Part shown: piece by piece, positions 28,208-36,301 of the stretch
Layout: each line of letters opens with the position of its first letter
How positions within the stretch are numbered: position 1 is the stretch's first letter
NCBI RefSeq assembly: GCF_019511445.1
Contig: NZ_JAEUAN010000003.1
Location: 308,531 to 372,530 of the forward strand
Length of the DNA: 64,000 bases
Source: Aliirhizobium wenxiniae
Lineage (GTDB): Bacteria; Pseudomonadota; Alphaproteobacteria; Rhizobiales; Rhizobiaceae
Direction of reading: 5' to 3'
The notes under the pieces: generated by a model
Databases searched by the model: none
Seen by the model: the letters and a program-made list of their open reading frames with translations, nothing else
Told to the model about the DNA's origin: nothing
Program-made: the position numbers and the translations under genes

Positions 28208-29125
28208 TCAGCCGCCGATGACGCAATTGAAGCCAAGCCCTTCGACAGCCGCCTTGAACGGGTCCATGTCCTCCGGCTTGAGATTGGGAGCATCCGCCAT
28301 CGGATAAGGCCTGCCGAGCAGCTCGTATTTGTTTTCGCCATAGGTGTGGTAGGGCAGGAGATGCACGGTATCGACGCCCGGCATAAGCTTGGCGAAATTG
28401 CCGATCGCTGTAATCGCCTCGACACTGTTGTTCACCCCCGGCACGACTGGAATACGCACCACCGTATGGGTGAGCGAGGCGATGCAGAGCGCGTTTTCAA
28501 GAATGATGCGGTTGTCGATGCCGGTATTGGCCCGATGCACCGCCGGATCGATGGCCTTCAGGTCCATCAGCACATGGTCGACAAACGGAATGACATCGCG
28601 AACGATCTCGCGCGTCGTGCAGCCCGTCGTCTCCATCGCCGTATTCCAACCCTGTTCATGGCAGGCCATCAGCAGATGCTTTGCAAACTCGTGCTGGAAC
28701 AGCGGCTCTCCGCCAGACAGAGTTATCCCGCCGCCGGAACGACGGTAATGATGGGCATCCTTGCGCAATTCCTGCATCACCTCGGCAATGCTCATCGTCT
28801 TGCCGGCACGTTTCAGTGCCTGTGTCGGACAGACCTTCGTACAGCTTCCGCATTTGATGCATTTGCTGCGATCGACGAAACCGGCATTGCCGGGATCGAG
28901 CGCCTTTGTTGGACAGACGGGGATGCACTGGCCGCATTTGATGCAGGCCGAACGCCGGTAGAACAGTTCCGGCTCAGGGTTCTGCGATTCCGGGTTGGAG
29001 CACCAACGACACCGCAACGGGCAACCTTTCAGAAACACGATCGTGCGCACACCCGGCCCGTCATGGATGGAATAGCGCTGGATGTCGAAGACAATGCCTT
29101 CCTTGTCGTAGTCGATCGTGGTCAT
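28208..29125 (-). CDS. Glycyl radical enzyme activase (radical SAM)
   Basis: A 305-residue activase that uses SAM and a [4Fe-4S] cluster to abstract hydrogen from the glycine of the diol dehydratase. The radical-SAM CxxxCxxC motif is Cys35, Cys39, Cys42 (GCPLRCRWC). An inserted bacterial ferredoxin domain has two further cluster motifs, Cys61-64-67-71 and Cys89-92-95-99, as in activases of diol dehydratase and CutC types. GGITLSGGEPLFQ binds SAM. It sits between the permuted shell protein and metK. Confidence 0.95.
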   Translation of the reverse strand: MTTIDYDKEGIVFDIQRYSIHDGPGVRTIVFLKGCPLRCRWCSNPESQNPEPELFYRRSACIKCGQCIPVCPTKALDPGNAGFVDRSKCIKCGSCTKVCPTQALKRAGKTMSIAEVMQELRKDAHHYRRSGGGITLSGGEPLFQHEFAKHLLMACHEQGWNTAMETTGCTTREIVRDVIPFVDHVLMDLKAIDPAVHRANTGIDNRIILENALCIASLTHTVVRIPVVPGVNNSVEAITAIGNFAKLMPGVDTVHLLPYHTYGENKYELLGRPYPMADAPNLKPEDMDPFKAAVEGLGFNCVIGG

Positions 29126-29176
29126 TTCAATATTCTGTCTTTTTATGCCGGGTTCCGGCGCCTCCTCCGGCGCCGT

Positions 29177-29479
29177 TCAGAACTCGGACTGTTGTGCTGC
29201 TGCGATGGCATCCATCGCCATGCGGACGGACGAGGTCTCTCCCATGATGGCAAGCGAGGTGACGTGCTGCGGGCAGGTGCCGTAGAGTTCGACGGTGAAA
29301 ACACCTGCAGCCTTCAATGCGAGATCGGAGAAGTAGAAGAGGTCCGCCACCGGGATCTGCATCAGCCCGACGGAATCCACCCGGTTGGCCTGCACCCAGG
29401 CCCGGCCGTGCGGCGGCATCCGTCGCTGCAGCATCTGCAACACGTCGGGATGCGGAGCGTTGATGATGCGGGTCGCCAT
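29177..29479 (-). CDS. Circularly permuted BMC-H shell protein (EutS/PduU type)
   Basis: A 100-residue shell hexamer subunit with the permuted BMC fold: an N-terminal strand region (ATRIINAPHPDVLQMLQRRM), then VDSVGLMQIPVADLFYFSDL, then the C-terminal part VTSLAIMGETSSVRMAMDAI. This order matches EutS/PduU. The start at 29479 has AGGAG 7 bases upstream; a TTG at 29500 opens the same frame but has no ribosome site. It would form one facet type of the microcompartment wall. Confidence 0.85.
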   Translation of the reverse strand: MATRIINAPHPDVLQMLQRRMPPHGRAWVQANRVDSVGLMQIPVADLFYFSDLALKAAGVFTVELYGTCPQHVTSLAIMGETSSVRMAMDAIAAAQQSEF

Positions 29480-29546
29480 GGCGGATCTCCTCTCTTCCAA
29501 TCTTGCTTTCGAAGCGGACGCCCTTACTTCAGTGAGCGTCTTTGCC

Positions 29547-31205
29547 TCAGCGGACGTTCAGCGCCTCCACCATCACGCATTTGCGACGACGGGCGAACGA
29601 CTTGGGCGATGTCAGCCCCTCACCGGTCGGCCCGGCAATGGTGAAGGTCGTGTAGCCCTCGCCGCCGACGCCGATGCCGGCATAGGACGGGCCGTTCTTC
29701 ACGAAGATCGTCGTCTGGATCAGCTTCGCCATCTTGGTAATCTTGCGCACGTCGGTGGAATGGATCATCGCCGTATGGCGGTTGCCATGCTCCAGCTCGA
29801 CGGCGAGATCGATCGCCTCATCGACATCCCCTGCCCGCACCAGCGGCAGGATCGGCATCATCAGCTCTTCCTGCACAAACGGATGGTCCTTCGGCAGTTC
29901 GATCAGAATGACGCGGATGTCCGGACCGACCGAGATCCCGACCTTGTCGAGCAGGTAGACGGCACTCTTGCCGACGCAATTGGTCTGCGGCCCGCCCTTG
30001 AGCGTCAGGACCAGTTCCTCGAGCTTCTTCACGATCGCCATATCCTTGACCAGATAGGCGCCGTTCTTCTGCATCTGCGAGATCAGGAAATCGGCGATCT
30101 GGCTGACCGCAATCACTTCCTTTTCGGCAATACAGGGCAGGTTGTTATCGAAGCTGCAACCGCTGACGATGTCCTTGGCGGCCTTTTCGATATCGGCCGT
30201 TTCATCGACCACGACCGGCGGGTTGCCGGCACCGGCGCCGATGGCCTTCTTGCCGGTCGACATCACCGTCTTGACGATGGCCGGGCCGCCGGTTGCCACC
30301 AGCATGCGCACCTTGGGATGCGCCATCATCGCATTGGTATTGTCGATCGACGGTGCCTGAACGGTCACGACAAGATTTGCAGGCGCACCGAGGCCCGCAA
30401 GCTTGCGGTTGATCAGCTTGATTGCCAAGAGCGACACGACCTTCGCACGCGGATGGGGGCTGAACACGACGGCATTGCCGGCTGCCAGCATGCCGATCGT
30501 ATTGCAGATGATCGTTTCCGTCGGATTGGTGGTCGGTGTGATAGAACCGATGACGCCATAGGCGGAATATTCGACCAGCGTCAGGCCGCCGTCACCGCTT
30601 TCGGCTTCGGTCTTCAAATCCTCGATACCGGGGGTCTTGGAAGCGGCCAGCCGGTTCTTGATCACCTTGTCGCTGGCATTGCCCATGCCGGTCTGTTCGA
30701 CCGTCATCCTGGAAATCCTCTCCAGCATGGCCGGATCGAGGAAGATATCGCGGATTCCGTCGACAAAACTCTTTCGCGCGGCCATGGAGCAGAACAGATA
30801 TTGCCTCTGCGCTTCAGCGGCGGCTTCCACCGCCTCGTCCATGCTGGCGAACACGCCGTCACCGAGGATGACCGCTTCTTCATCCGAAATATCGAGCGAG
30901 ACCGATGCGGCAGACAAAGCGCAATCACCGCGCTCGCAGCAGGAGCAGTTCACCTCACCGGCCGACTTCGTCACCATGCCGTCTGCTACGATGCAGCCCT
31001 GGCTGAATGGTGCGGTCGGATCGGCGGCCGGAGCCGGCCTGGAACCGCCCATTTCAGCGATAATGCGGGCTACCGTATCTTCAACCGAGGATGATGCACT
31101 CTTAACCGGAGGAGGAACGGGAACAGGGGTCGGAGCCGGAGCGATTGCGCCGTTGAACCCGGCAAGCACGCGATTGACGGCGGCGTTGATGTCTTGGTCG
31201 TTCAT
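29547..31205 (-). CDS. CoA-acylating aldehyde dehydrogenase (PduP/EutE type) with targeting extension
   Basis: A 552-residue enzyme converting propionaldehyde (or a similar aldehyde), CoA and NAD+ to acyl-CoA and NADH in the compartment. The catalytic cysteine is Cys358 in DNNLPCIAEKE; GSITPTTNPTET binds cofactor. The first 60 residues hold two short helices (INAAVNRVLAGF; VEDTVARIIAEMGGS) joined by a Pro/Ala linker, typical of encapsulation peptides. Unusually, a cysteine cluster CSCCERGDC (Cys87, 89, 90, 95) lies before the catalytic domain. The start overlaps the GlcG-like gene stop as ATGA. Confidence 0.95.
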   Translation of the reverse strand: MNDQDINAAVNRVLAGFNGAIAPAPTPVPVPPPVKSASSSVEDTVARIIAEMGGSRPAPAADPTAPFSQGCIVADGMVTKSAGEVNCSCCERGDCALSAASVSLDISDEEAVILGDGVFASMDEAVEAAAEAQRQYLFCSMAARKSFVDGIRDIFLDPAMLERISRMTVEQTGMGNASDKVIKNRLAASKTPGIEDLKTEAESGDGGLTLVEYSAYGVIGSITPTTNPTETIICNTIGMLAAGNAVVFSPHPRAKVVSLLAIKLINRKLAGLGAPANLVVTVQAPSIDNTNAMMAHPKVRMLVATGGPAIVKTVMSTGKKAIGAGAGNPPVVVDETADIEKAAKDIVSGCSFDNNLPCIAEKEVIAVSQIADFLISQMQKNGAYLVKDMAIVKKLEELVLTLKGGPQTNCVGKSAVYLLDKVGISVGPDIRVILIELPKDHPFVQEELMMPILPLVRAGDVDEAIDLAVELEHGNRHTAMIHSTDVRKITKMAKLIQTTIFVKNGPSYAGIGVGGEGYTTFTIAGPTGEGLTSPKSFARRRKCVMVEALNVR

Positions 31206-31768
31206 AATCCTCTTCCTTCCTCGGGGACCGTTCCCCTTCTTTCGGGAAATCCATCGATCGCGTAGCGGGCGATCTCCATGTCTTCAGCGACCGTTCCGCC
31301 ACTGATGCCGATGGCACCGATCACGGTGCCTCCAGAGCGGCAGGGAATGCCCCCGCCGAAAAGCACGACCTGGCCTTCGCCCGAGCCGTTGCCGGCGCCG
31401 CTGCCCGTGTCGCCAACGCCGAAAAGCATGCCACCTGGCTGTGCCAGCAGCCCGAGTTCATCGGTTCCCATGCGATAGGCGGCAGCGGTCCAGGCCTTGG
31501 CGCTCGCAAGCTTCGTGCTGGCCAGCAGGCTGCCTTCCATCCGGTGAAACAGTATTGGCCGTCCCTCGGCATCGGCGATTGCGATGCAGACCGGCACCGA
31601 CATCTGCCGCGCGCGGCTCTCCGCGCGCTCAGCAATGGCGCAGGCATGGGCAAGCGAAATGCCCGGCGCAACAACACTTCTGTCGGTAATCCGGCCAGCC
31701 AATTCGGCGGCAAGTGCCATCTCGATCCGCCGCAGGTCGCAGGGGGCGAAATCACGGGTGGCGAACAT
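31202..31768 (-). CDS. GlcG/HbpS-like (PduO C-terminal-type) protein
   Basis: A 188-residue protein of the DUF336/GlcG family: LAHACAIAERAESRARQMSV, VCIAIADAEGRPILFHRMEG and VIGAIGISGGTVAEDMEIAR. Homologous domains bind heme or cobalamin and occur at the C-terminus of PduO and in many microcompartment loci; the exact role in glycyl-radical compartments is not known. It overlaps the BMC-P gene by 17 bases and the aldehyde dehydrogenase gene by 4. Confidence 0.85.
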   Translation of the reverse strand: MFATRDFAPCDLRRIEMALAAELAGRITDRSVVAPGISLAHACAIAERAESRARQMSVPVCIAIADAEGRPILFHRMEGSLLASTKLASAKAWTAAAYRMGTDELGLLAQPGGMLFGVGDTGSGAGNGSGEGQVVLFGGGIPCRSGGTVIGAIGISGGTVAEDMEIARYAIDGFPERRGTVPEEGRGL

Positions 31769-32045
31769 CGCTCACTCCCCCGTCTGTTTCGACCGTATCG
31801 ACAATGCCGACAATCGTGGCGTCGACGACGGACTGTTGCAGCGTGCCGGCAAAGCGGCTGGCGCTGCCGGACGTGACGATGACCGTCTCGCCTTTGCCGG
31901 CACCTACCGTATCGACGGCAATTAGCGTCACATCCTGTGGCTGCAACAATTCATTGAGCCGGGTAATGATCAGCAGTTTCGAGCCCGAGAGGCTCGCATC
32001 CTTGGTCGTGGCGACCACCCGTCCGATGACTTTGGCGAGATACAT
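31752..32045 (-). CDS. BMC-P pentameric vertex protein (EutN/CcmL family)
   Basis: A 97-residue pentamer-forming shell protein: MYLAKVIGRVVATTKDASL, KLLIITRL and IAVDTVGAGKGETVIVTSGS are hallmarks of EutN/CcmL. It caps the vertices of the icosahedral shell. It is the only vertex protein gene in the locus. Confidence 0.95.
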   Translation of the reverse strand: MYLAKVIGRVVATTKDASLSGSKLLIITRLNELLQPQDVTLIAVDTVGAGKGETVIVTSGSASRFAGTLQQSVVDATIVGIVDTVETDGGVSDVRHP

Positions 32046-32055
32046 GGCTTGATCC

Positions 32056-32817
32056 TCACTCCCTCACAAGCGCGATGTCGCGCGCGCGCAGTTCTTCCGC
32101 AGCGGCCGGCGTGACGATCACGGCATGCCCCAGACGCAGTTCCGTGGCGTTGAGGCTGCGTGCCTCGCGCAGGCCGAACACGCCCTCGGTTCGAACAGCA
32201 ATGAGCCTCTGTGCAGCTATCGGCGGTGCAGCCGCAAGCGTGTCACCCTCGAAGGCGACTGCAAACCGTGCCGCCCAGCTCAATTCGATGCCGTAACCCA
32301 TCAATGTCTGCAGATGGCCGCTCATCGTCGCCTGATAGGCCGCATTCGGCAGCAGGCCGCGCGCGCGCCGATCCCGTCCGTTAGGGCAGACGCCATCGCG
32401 GGCGGCGATGATGCGGGTACCTCTCTCAAGTCCACCCTGCAGAATTTTCGACAACGGATCGTCGGCAATGCCGAGCGCTACCTTGGCGGCAAGCGAAACG
32501 CTGAGCGTCGGAACCAGTATGATCGTGTGACGATCCAGAAGATCCCCGGCCCTGCCTTCGGCTTCGACCATCTCGAACCCGGCAAGCTTATCCGCCAACA
32601 GAGGCCGAACCTCCGGCGCAATCACCGTCTCGAATGCCCATCCCGCATCGCGAAGCTGCTGCAGCTGGCCAAGTGCTGCCTCGATCCCGAAATCCGTTTC
32701 GGCAAACAGTACCAGCGCCGAGCGTGGCTTGGCCTGCGCTCTGCCACCCATCCGCGCGATGATGCGATCGGACAGAAGATCGAGCAGGATACGATCGAGA
32801 GCGGCATCGATGCTCAT
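32056..32817 (-). CDS. Microcompartment-associated flavoprotein
   Basis: A 253-residue protein resembling the flavoprotein family found in glycyl-radical microcompartment loci, with an N-terminal nucleotide-binding fold (ALVLFAETDFGIEAAL) and GVCPNGRDRRARGLLPNAAY. A likely role is electron transfer or cofactor handling for the enzymes in the core. The first 30 residues are a helix ending IIARMGGRAQA, similar to the N-terminal helices of the PduB-like and aldehyde dehydrogenase proteins, and may target it to the shell. It overlaps the EutJ-like gene by 4 bases. Confidence 0.75.
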   Translation of the reverse strand: MSIDAALDRILLDLLSDRIIARMGGRAQAKPRSALVLFAETDFGIEAALGQLQQLRDAGWAFETVIAPEVRPLLADKLAGFEMVEAEGRAGDLLDRHTIILVPTLSVSLAAKVALGIADDPLSKILQGGLERGTRIIAARDGVCPNGRDRRARGLLPNAAYQATMSGHLQTLMGYGIELSWAARFAVAFEGDTLAAAPPIAAQRLIAVRTEGVFGLREARSLNATELRLGHAVIVTPAAAEELRARDIALVRE

Positions 32818-33653
32818 GCCAAGCCTCCATCTTCATACATCGCGATCCCAAGCGGCGTGACCAGCAGCGGCTCGACGGGCTTGATGACCCGGCGTCCGGT
32901 ATGGCTGACGAGAACCGCCGCAAAATCCTTGAACGAGCAGGCGCCGCCGACCACATGGATCGTGTCGACTGAAGGGTAATCGGCGAGGAAGTCGGCGACG
33001 ATGCGCCCCATCTTGTCGGCCACCGGCCGGATGATCGAAAACACATCCCGCTCCAGCGCATGATTGAGCTTTTCAGCCTCCGCATCCTCGAAGGAAATCT
33101 TTCTCGCGCCGGCCAGAACCAGCGTCATATGCGTGCCACCGGTCGGCTCGTCGAAAGTGGCAACCACCTCACCGTCCTTGAGAACGGAAATCCCCGTCGT
33201 GCCGCCGCCGACATCGACCACGGCACCATTCTCGACGCCAAGCAGGCGCGCCGCAGCGGTCGGTTCATCAACGATTTCCGCCAACTCGAAATCGGCCGAT
33301 TCGACCACATGGCCGATCGCCTTCGCATTGGATGGGTGGACGCCCGGCGGGATGGCGGTTGCGGCGCGCGAGAGCGGCTGACCGAGCCGCTCCTCAAGCT
33401 CTTCCTTCATTCGGCGGACAGCGTGAACCGCGCCGATATAATCGACGACGATGCCGTCACGCACGACGGTCGAGCGCCAGGACGTACCGGCCACAGGATT
33501 GTTATCCGCATCGACCACCGAAAGCACCAGATTGGCCGTGCCGAGATCGACGCCAACCTTCAGCCGACCGGGCGCCCATTCCGGCTGCGGCACGATCGTG
33601 CCCTGCCGGACCAGTTCCCCGAAAGCTCTGAGTTTGCTGTCGACACTCGACAT
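32814..33653 (-). CDS. EutJ-like actin/Hsp70-fold chaperone
   Basis: A 279-residue protein with the ASKHA ATPase motifs: phosphate-1 GVDLGTANLVLSVVD near residue 34, phosphate-2 VVDVGGGTTGISV near 145 and an adenosine motif VVGGACSFKDF near 234. EutJ is proposed to help fold or assemble compartment enzymes. CGGAGAG precedes the start. Its place between pduL and the flavoprotein is standard for such loci. Confidence 0.92.
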   Translation of the reverse strand: MSSVDSKLRAFGELVRQGTIVPQPEWAPGRLKVGVDLGTANLVLSVVDADNNPVAGTSWRSTVVRDGIVVDYIGAVHAVRRMKEELEERLGQPLSRAATAIPPGVHPSNAKAIGHVVESADFELAEIVDEPTAAARLLGVENGAVVDVGGGTTGISVLKDGEVVATFDEPTGGTHMTLVLAGARKISFEDAEAEKLNHALERDVFSIIRPVADKMGRIVADFLADYPSVDTIHVVGGACSFKDFAAVLVSHTGRRVIKPVEPLLVTPLGIAMYEDGGLA

Positions 33654-33666
33654 GACTTCTCTCCGA

Positions 33667-34353
33667 TCAGACCTTGCGGATCCGCACCATCGCGTCGTTC
33701 TTCAGGCCGAATGCATTGGCCTCCTCGACATCGATATGCATTTCCATGAATGAGGCTTCGGCAGCGCGGATCGTGACATTGTGCATGATGCCGCCGCGCA
33801 CGCCGCCAACCTCGACATCAACCTCTTCACCGTTCTTCAGGCCGAGCTTTGCGGCCTCTGCCGGCAGCATGTGGATATGGCGGAGCGCCACGATCACGCC
33901 GCTCTCCTTCTTGATCGTCCCATAGGGGCCGATCACCTCTATGCCCGGCGACTGTTCCAGTTTTCCCGACATGCGCAGCGGCGGCTTGATACCGAGCGTG
34001 AACCCGTCGGCGACCGAAACCTCGATCTGCGTTTCCTTGCGCAGCGGCCCGAGCACCCGCACCTTGCCGATCTGCCCCTTGGGGCCGCGGATCGTCACGG
34101 TTTCTTCCGCCGCATACTGGCCGGGCTGCTTCATCGCCTTCATCCGGGTCAGTTCCGAACCGGGGCCGAAAAGCGCGTCCATGTCCGGCCGCGAAAGATG
34201 GATGTGGCGGTTCGACACGCCGATCGGCACGAGCCACGGATCGCGACCCTCATCGCCTTTTGCAAAAGGTTTCGCCTGCTCTTCCGAGGCGGTGAGGCTC
34301 TGCGCCAGAAGCTCGGCAATCACGCGGTCGATCGTAGGTCTGTCGATTTGCAT
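33667..34353 (-). CDS. pduL: PduL phosphate acyltransferase
   Basis: A 228-residue enzyme converting acyl-CoA and phosphate to acyl-phosphate and CoA, thereby recycling CoA inside the shell. The metal-binding histidines typical of PduL are visible: VSNRHIHLS (His50, His52), LRHIHMLP (His159, His161) and MEMHIDVEEAN (His206). ATG 34353 has AGGA upstream; the frame stays open to 34449 but the extension overlaps no signal. The N-terminus DRPTIDRVIAELLAQSL is an encapsulation-type helix. Confidence 0.94.
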   Translation of the reverse strand: MQIDRPTIDRVIAELLAQSLTASEEQAKPFAKGDEGRDPWLVPIGVSNRHIHLSRPDMDALFGPGSELTRMKAMKQPGQYAAEETVTIRGPKGQIGKVRVLGPLRKETQIEVSVADGFTLGIKPPLRMSGKLEQSPGIEVIGPYGTIKKESGVIVALRHIHMLPAEAAKLGLKNGEEVDVEVGGVRGGIMHNVTIRAAEASFMEMHIDVEEANAFGLKNDAMVRIRKV

Positions 34354-34476
34354 TATGGTGTCCTGTACGTCTTGACCCGACATGACGACCGGGCCTGTCA
34401 TGGGCGCAACAATCCACCCGGCGGTTTTGCCGCCGGTGCTCGCTGTCACCCGAAATTCTCGTCTGTCTGGCGCTGA

Positions 34477-35055
34477 CTACCGCCGGCGATGGCGACGGTC
34501 GGCGCGGGATTGCGCATGACTTGCAGCCTGAGGTGCCGGCTCGGCCGCCACCTCGATCTCAGGCTCCACGGAAGCCTCGGCAACTGCCGGCACTTCCGGC
34601 TCCACCGATGCGGCTTCCTCTACCGGGGCTTCGGCAGCTTCCGTCACCGGAGTTTCAGGCTCAGGTGACGGGTCGGTAGCAACATCAGTCTCAACGGCCA
34701 GTGAAACCTCCGGGGAGACTTCCGTCGGAACCTTCGCCGCAGCAACTGCTGCAGCAAGTGGTTCCAGGCCGACAGTTGCCCCGCTTTCCACGATCTTGCC
34801 CAGTCCGTTTGCGGGGCGGGCAATCACGCTGGTGGAGACAACCGTCCCCACACGTGCGGCTTCGGCGGCGGCTGCGGAAACCGCAGCCTTGACGGCCCCG
34901 ACATCCCCCCGAACCTTGACGACTGTCATGCCGTCGCCATTGGCAAGCTCGTAGCCCACCAGCGTGACATTGGCGGATTTCACCGCCGCATCGGCGGCAG
35001 CCACTGCAGCCGTCAATCCGATGGTCTCGATCAATCCAAGGCTATCCTGCAACAT
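34477..35055 (-). CDS. BMC-H shell protein with long acidic tail
   Basis: A 192-residue protein. Residues 1-95 are a BMC-H domain ([40 protein letters not shown]). Residues 96-192 form a disordered-looking tail rich in Ala, Glu, Pro and Val, with a repeated ASVEPE motif, that ends in a basic cluster ADRRHRRR. Extended BMC-H proteins such as PduK and EutK exist, but their tails are of other types. The tail could sit inside the lumen to bind cargo, or outside to position the compartment. Confidence 0.9.
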   Translation of the reverse strand: MLQDSLGLIETIGLTAAVAAADAAVKSANVTLVGYELANGDGMTVVKVRGDVGAVKAAVSAAAAEAARVGTVVSTSVIARPANGLGKIVESGATVGLEPLAAAVAAAKVPTEVSPEVSLAVETDVATDPSPEPETPVTEAAEAPVEEAASVEPEVPAVAEASVEPEIEVAAEPAPQAASHAQSRADRRHRRR

Positions 35056-35073
35056 GACAGTCTCCTTTCAGGG

Positions 35074-35895
35074 TCAGATATACGGCTTGGTCGAGGAGAC
35101 CACCGGAGCAGGATCGAGCGTGCCGAGCACCTGCTTGCCGACATCGCGTGCGGCACGAATTGCCTGACGCACGGCACCGGAATCACCACTGAACATGAAG
35201 ATGACTTCGTTCGAGTAGCTCGTGCCGCCATTGCCCGGCGAGGCATAACCGACCGGAACGACGGTTGCCGACTTGGCTGCGGTATCCGCCATCAGAACAC
35301 CGATCGCGGCGGGCGTACCGACCGTGATGCCGAATGCCTGGCCAAGCGGAGCGCCGAAAGCCTTGGCAAGCGCGTGGCTGGCGCGGGCAGTGTACTGGAA
35401 TTCCAGATGCCCTGCCGGCGTGCCGTAGACATCGCCGAATGTGCGATCCAGTTCCTCCAGCGTCACTTCGACGGCACGGCGGGCGTCGGAAACGTCCTCT
35501 GCGCCGAAGATGATCAAGCTGCCGTGGCCGCCGCCGCCTTCCGTGTCGCGCGGCAGTTCGATGAGCAGCACTTCACTGTTTGTGGCTTTCACTGCTTCGT
35601 CGGCTGCAAAGATATGCGGACCGGCACCGGTACGTGCGCCAACGATGCCGATCGACCGGTATTTCTTGTCGATCTTCATCTGCTCGTGCAAGAGCGGGTC
35701 TACATTTGCAATCACCAGACCGACCGTATGCCCGATTGCCGTGCCGACGAATTCGGTGAGATTACAGGCCTTCGGCGCCGTGGTGCGGGCAGCCGGCTTC
35801 TCAGCGGGAGAGGCGGCCGGGGCCGGGGAGCTTTCGCTCCCACCCATCTTCCGGATAACCTCGTCCATGAGTTTTTCGACAAGAGCATCCTGCAT
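35074..35895 (-). CDS. Tandem-domain BMC-T shell protein (PduB type)
   Basis: A 273-residue shell trimer subunit with two BMC domains (about 50-150 and 155-265; SIGIVGARTGAGPHIFAADE and SGDSGAVRQAIRAARDVGKQ). The N-terminal helix MQDALVEKLMDEVIRKMGGS and the following Pro/Ala linker match the PduB arrangement, in which that extension ties enzyme core to shell. AAAGGAGG precedes the start. Confidence 0.93.
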   Translation of the reverse strand: MQDALVEKLMDEVIRKMGGSESSPAPAASPAEKPAARTTAPKACNLTEFVGTAIGHTVGLVIANVDPLLHEQMKIDKKYRSIGIVGARTGAGPHIFAADEAVKATNSEVLLIELPRDTEGGGGHGSLIIFGAEDVSDARRAVEVTLEELDRTFGDVYGTPAGHLEFQYTARASHALAKAFGAPLGQAFGITVGTPAAIGVLMADTAAKSATVVPVGYASPGNGGTSYSNEVIFMFSGDSGAVRQAIRAARDVGKQVLGTLDPAPVVSSTKPYI

Positions 35896-35924
35896 TGTCG
35901 ATCCTCCTTTGTGTGTTCAGGGGT

Positions 35925-36209
35925 TCAGGCTACCTTGCCTTCCGGCAGGATCTTCTCGACCTCCATGTGAGGGCGCGGGATCACGTGGACGGAAACGACC
36001 GTGCCGACCTTTTCGGCGGCGACGGCACCGGCATCGGTGGCGGCCTTGACTGCGCCGACATCGCCGCGGACCATAACCGTGACGAGGCCGGAACCGATCT
36101 TTTCATAACCGACCATGGCGACGTTAGCCGACTTGACCATGGCATCGGCGGCTTCGATGGCAGCAACCAGACCTTTGGTTTCGACCATTCCGAGAGCTTC
36201 CTGTTGCAT
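35925..36209 (-). CDS. Canonical BMC-H shell protein (PduA/PduJ type)
   Basis: A 94-residue hexamer subunit: [20 protein letters not shown], then [17 protein letters not shown] and HVIPRPH. It is the standard facet protein of the shell and the closest in this locus to PduA/PduJ. AAGGAG before the ATG. It is followed within 30 bases by the PduB-like gene. Confidence 0.96.
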   Translation of the reverse strand: MQQEALGMVETKGLVAAIEAADAMVKSANVAMVGYEKIGSGLVTVMVRGDVGAVKAATDAGAVAAEKVGTVVSVHVIPRPHMEVEKILPEGKVA

Positions 36210-36301
36210 GACTTAACTCCTTAGCGTTTCGGTGTTCAGACGTTGATGTGATGACCGTTTCTCGCGGGTTGGACTAAAGTGTCGGCCCCCTCCCTCCCGG
36301 C

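Noticed and set aside
25450..31094. Long plus-strand frames opposite the kinase and aldehyde dehydrogenase genes
   Set aside because: Antisense shadows; the minus-strand genes carry complete catalytic motifs.
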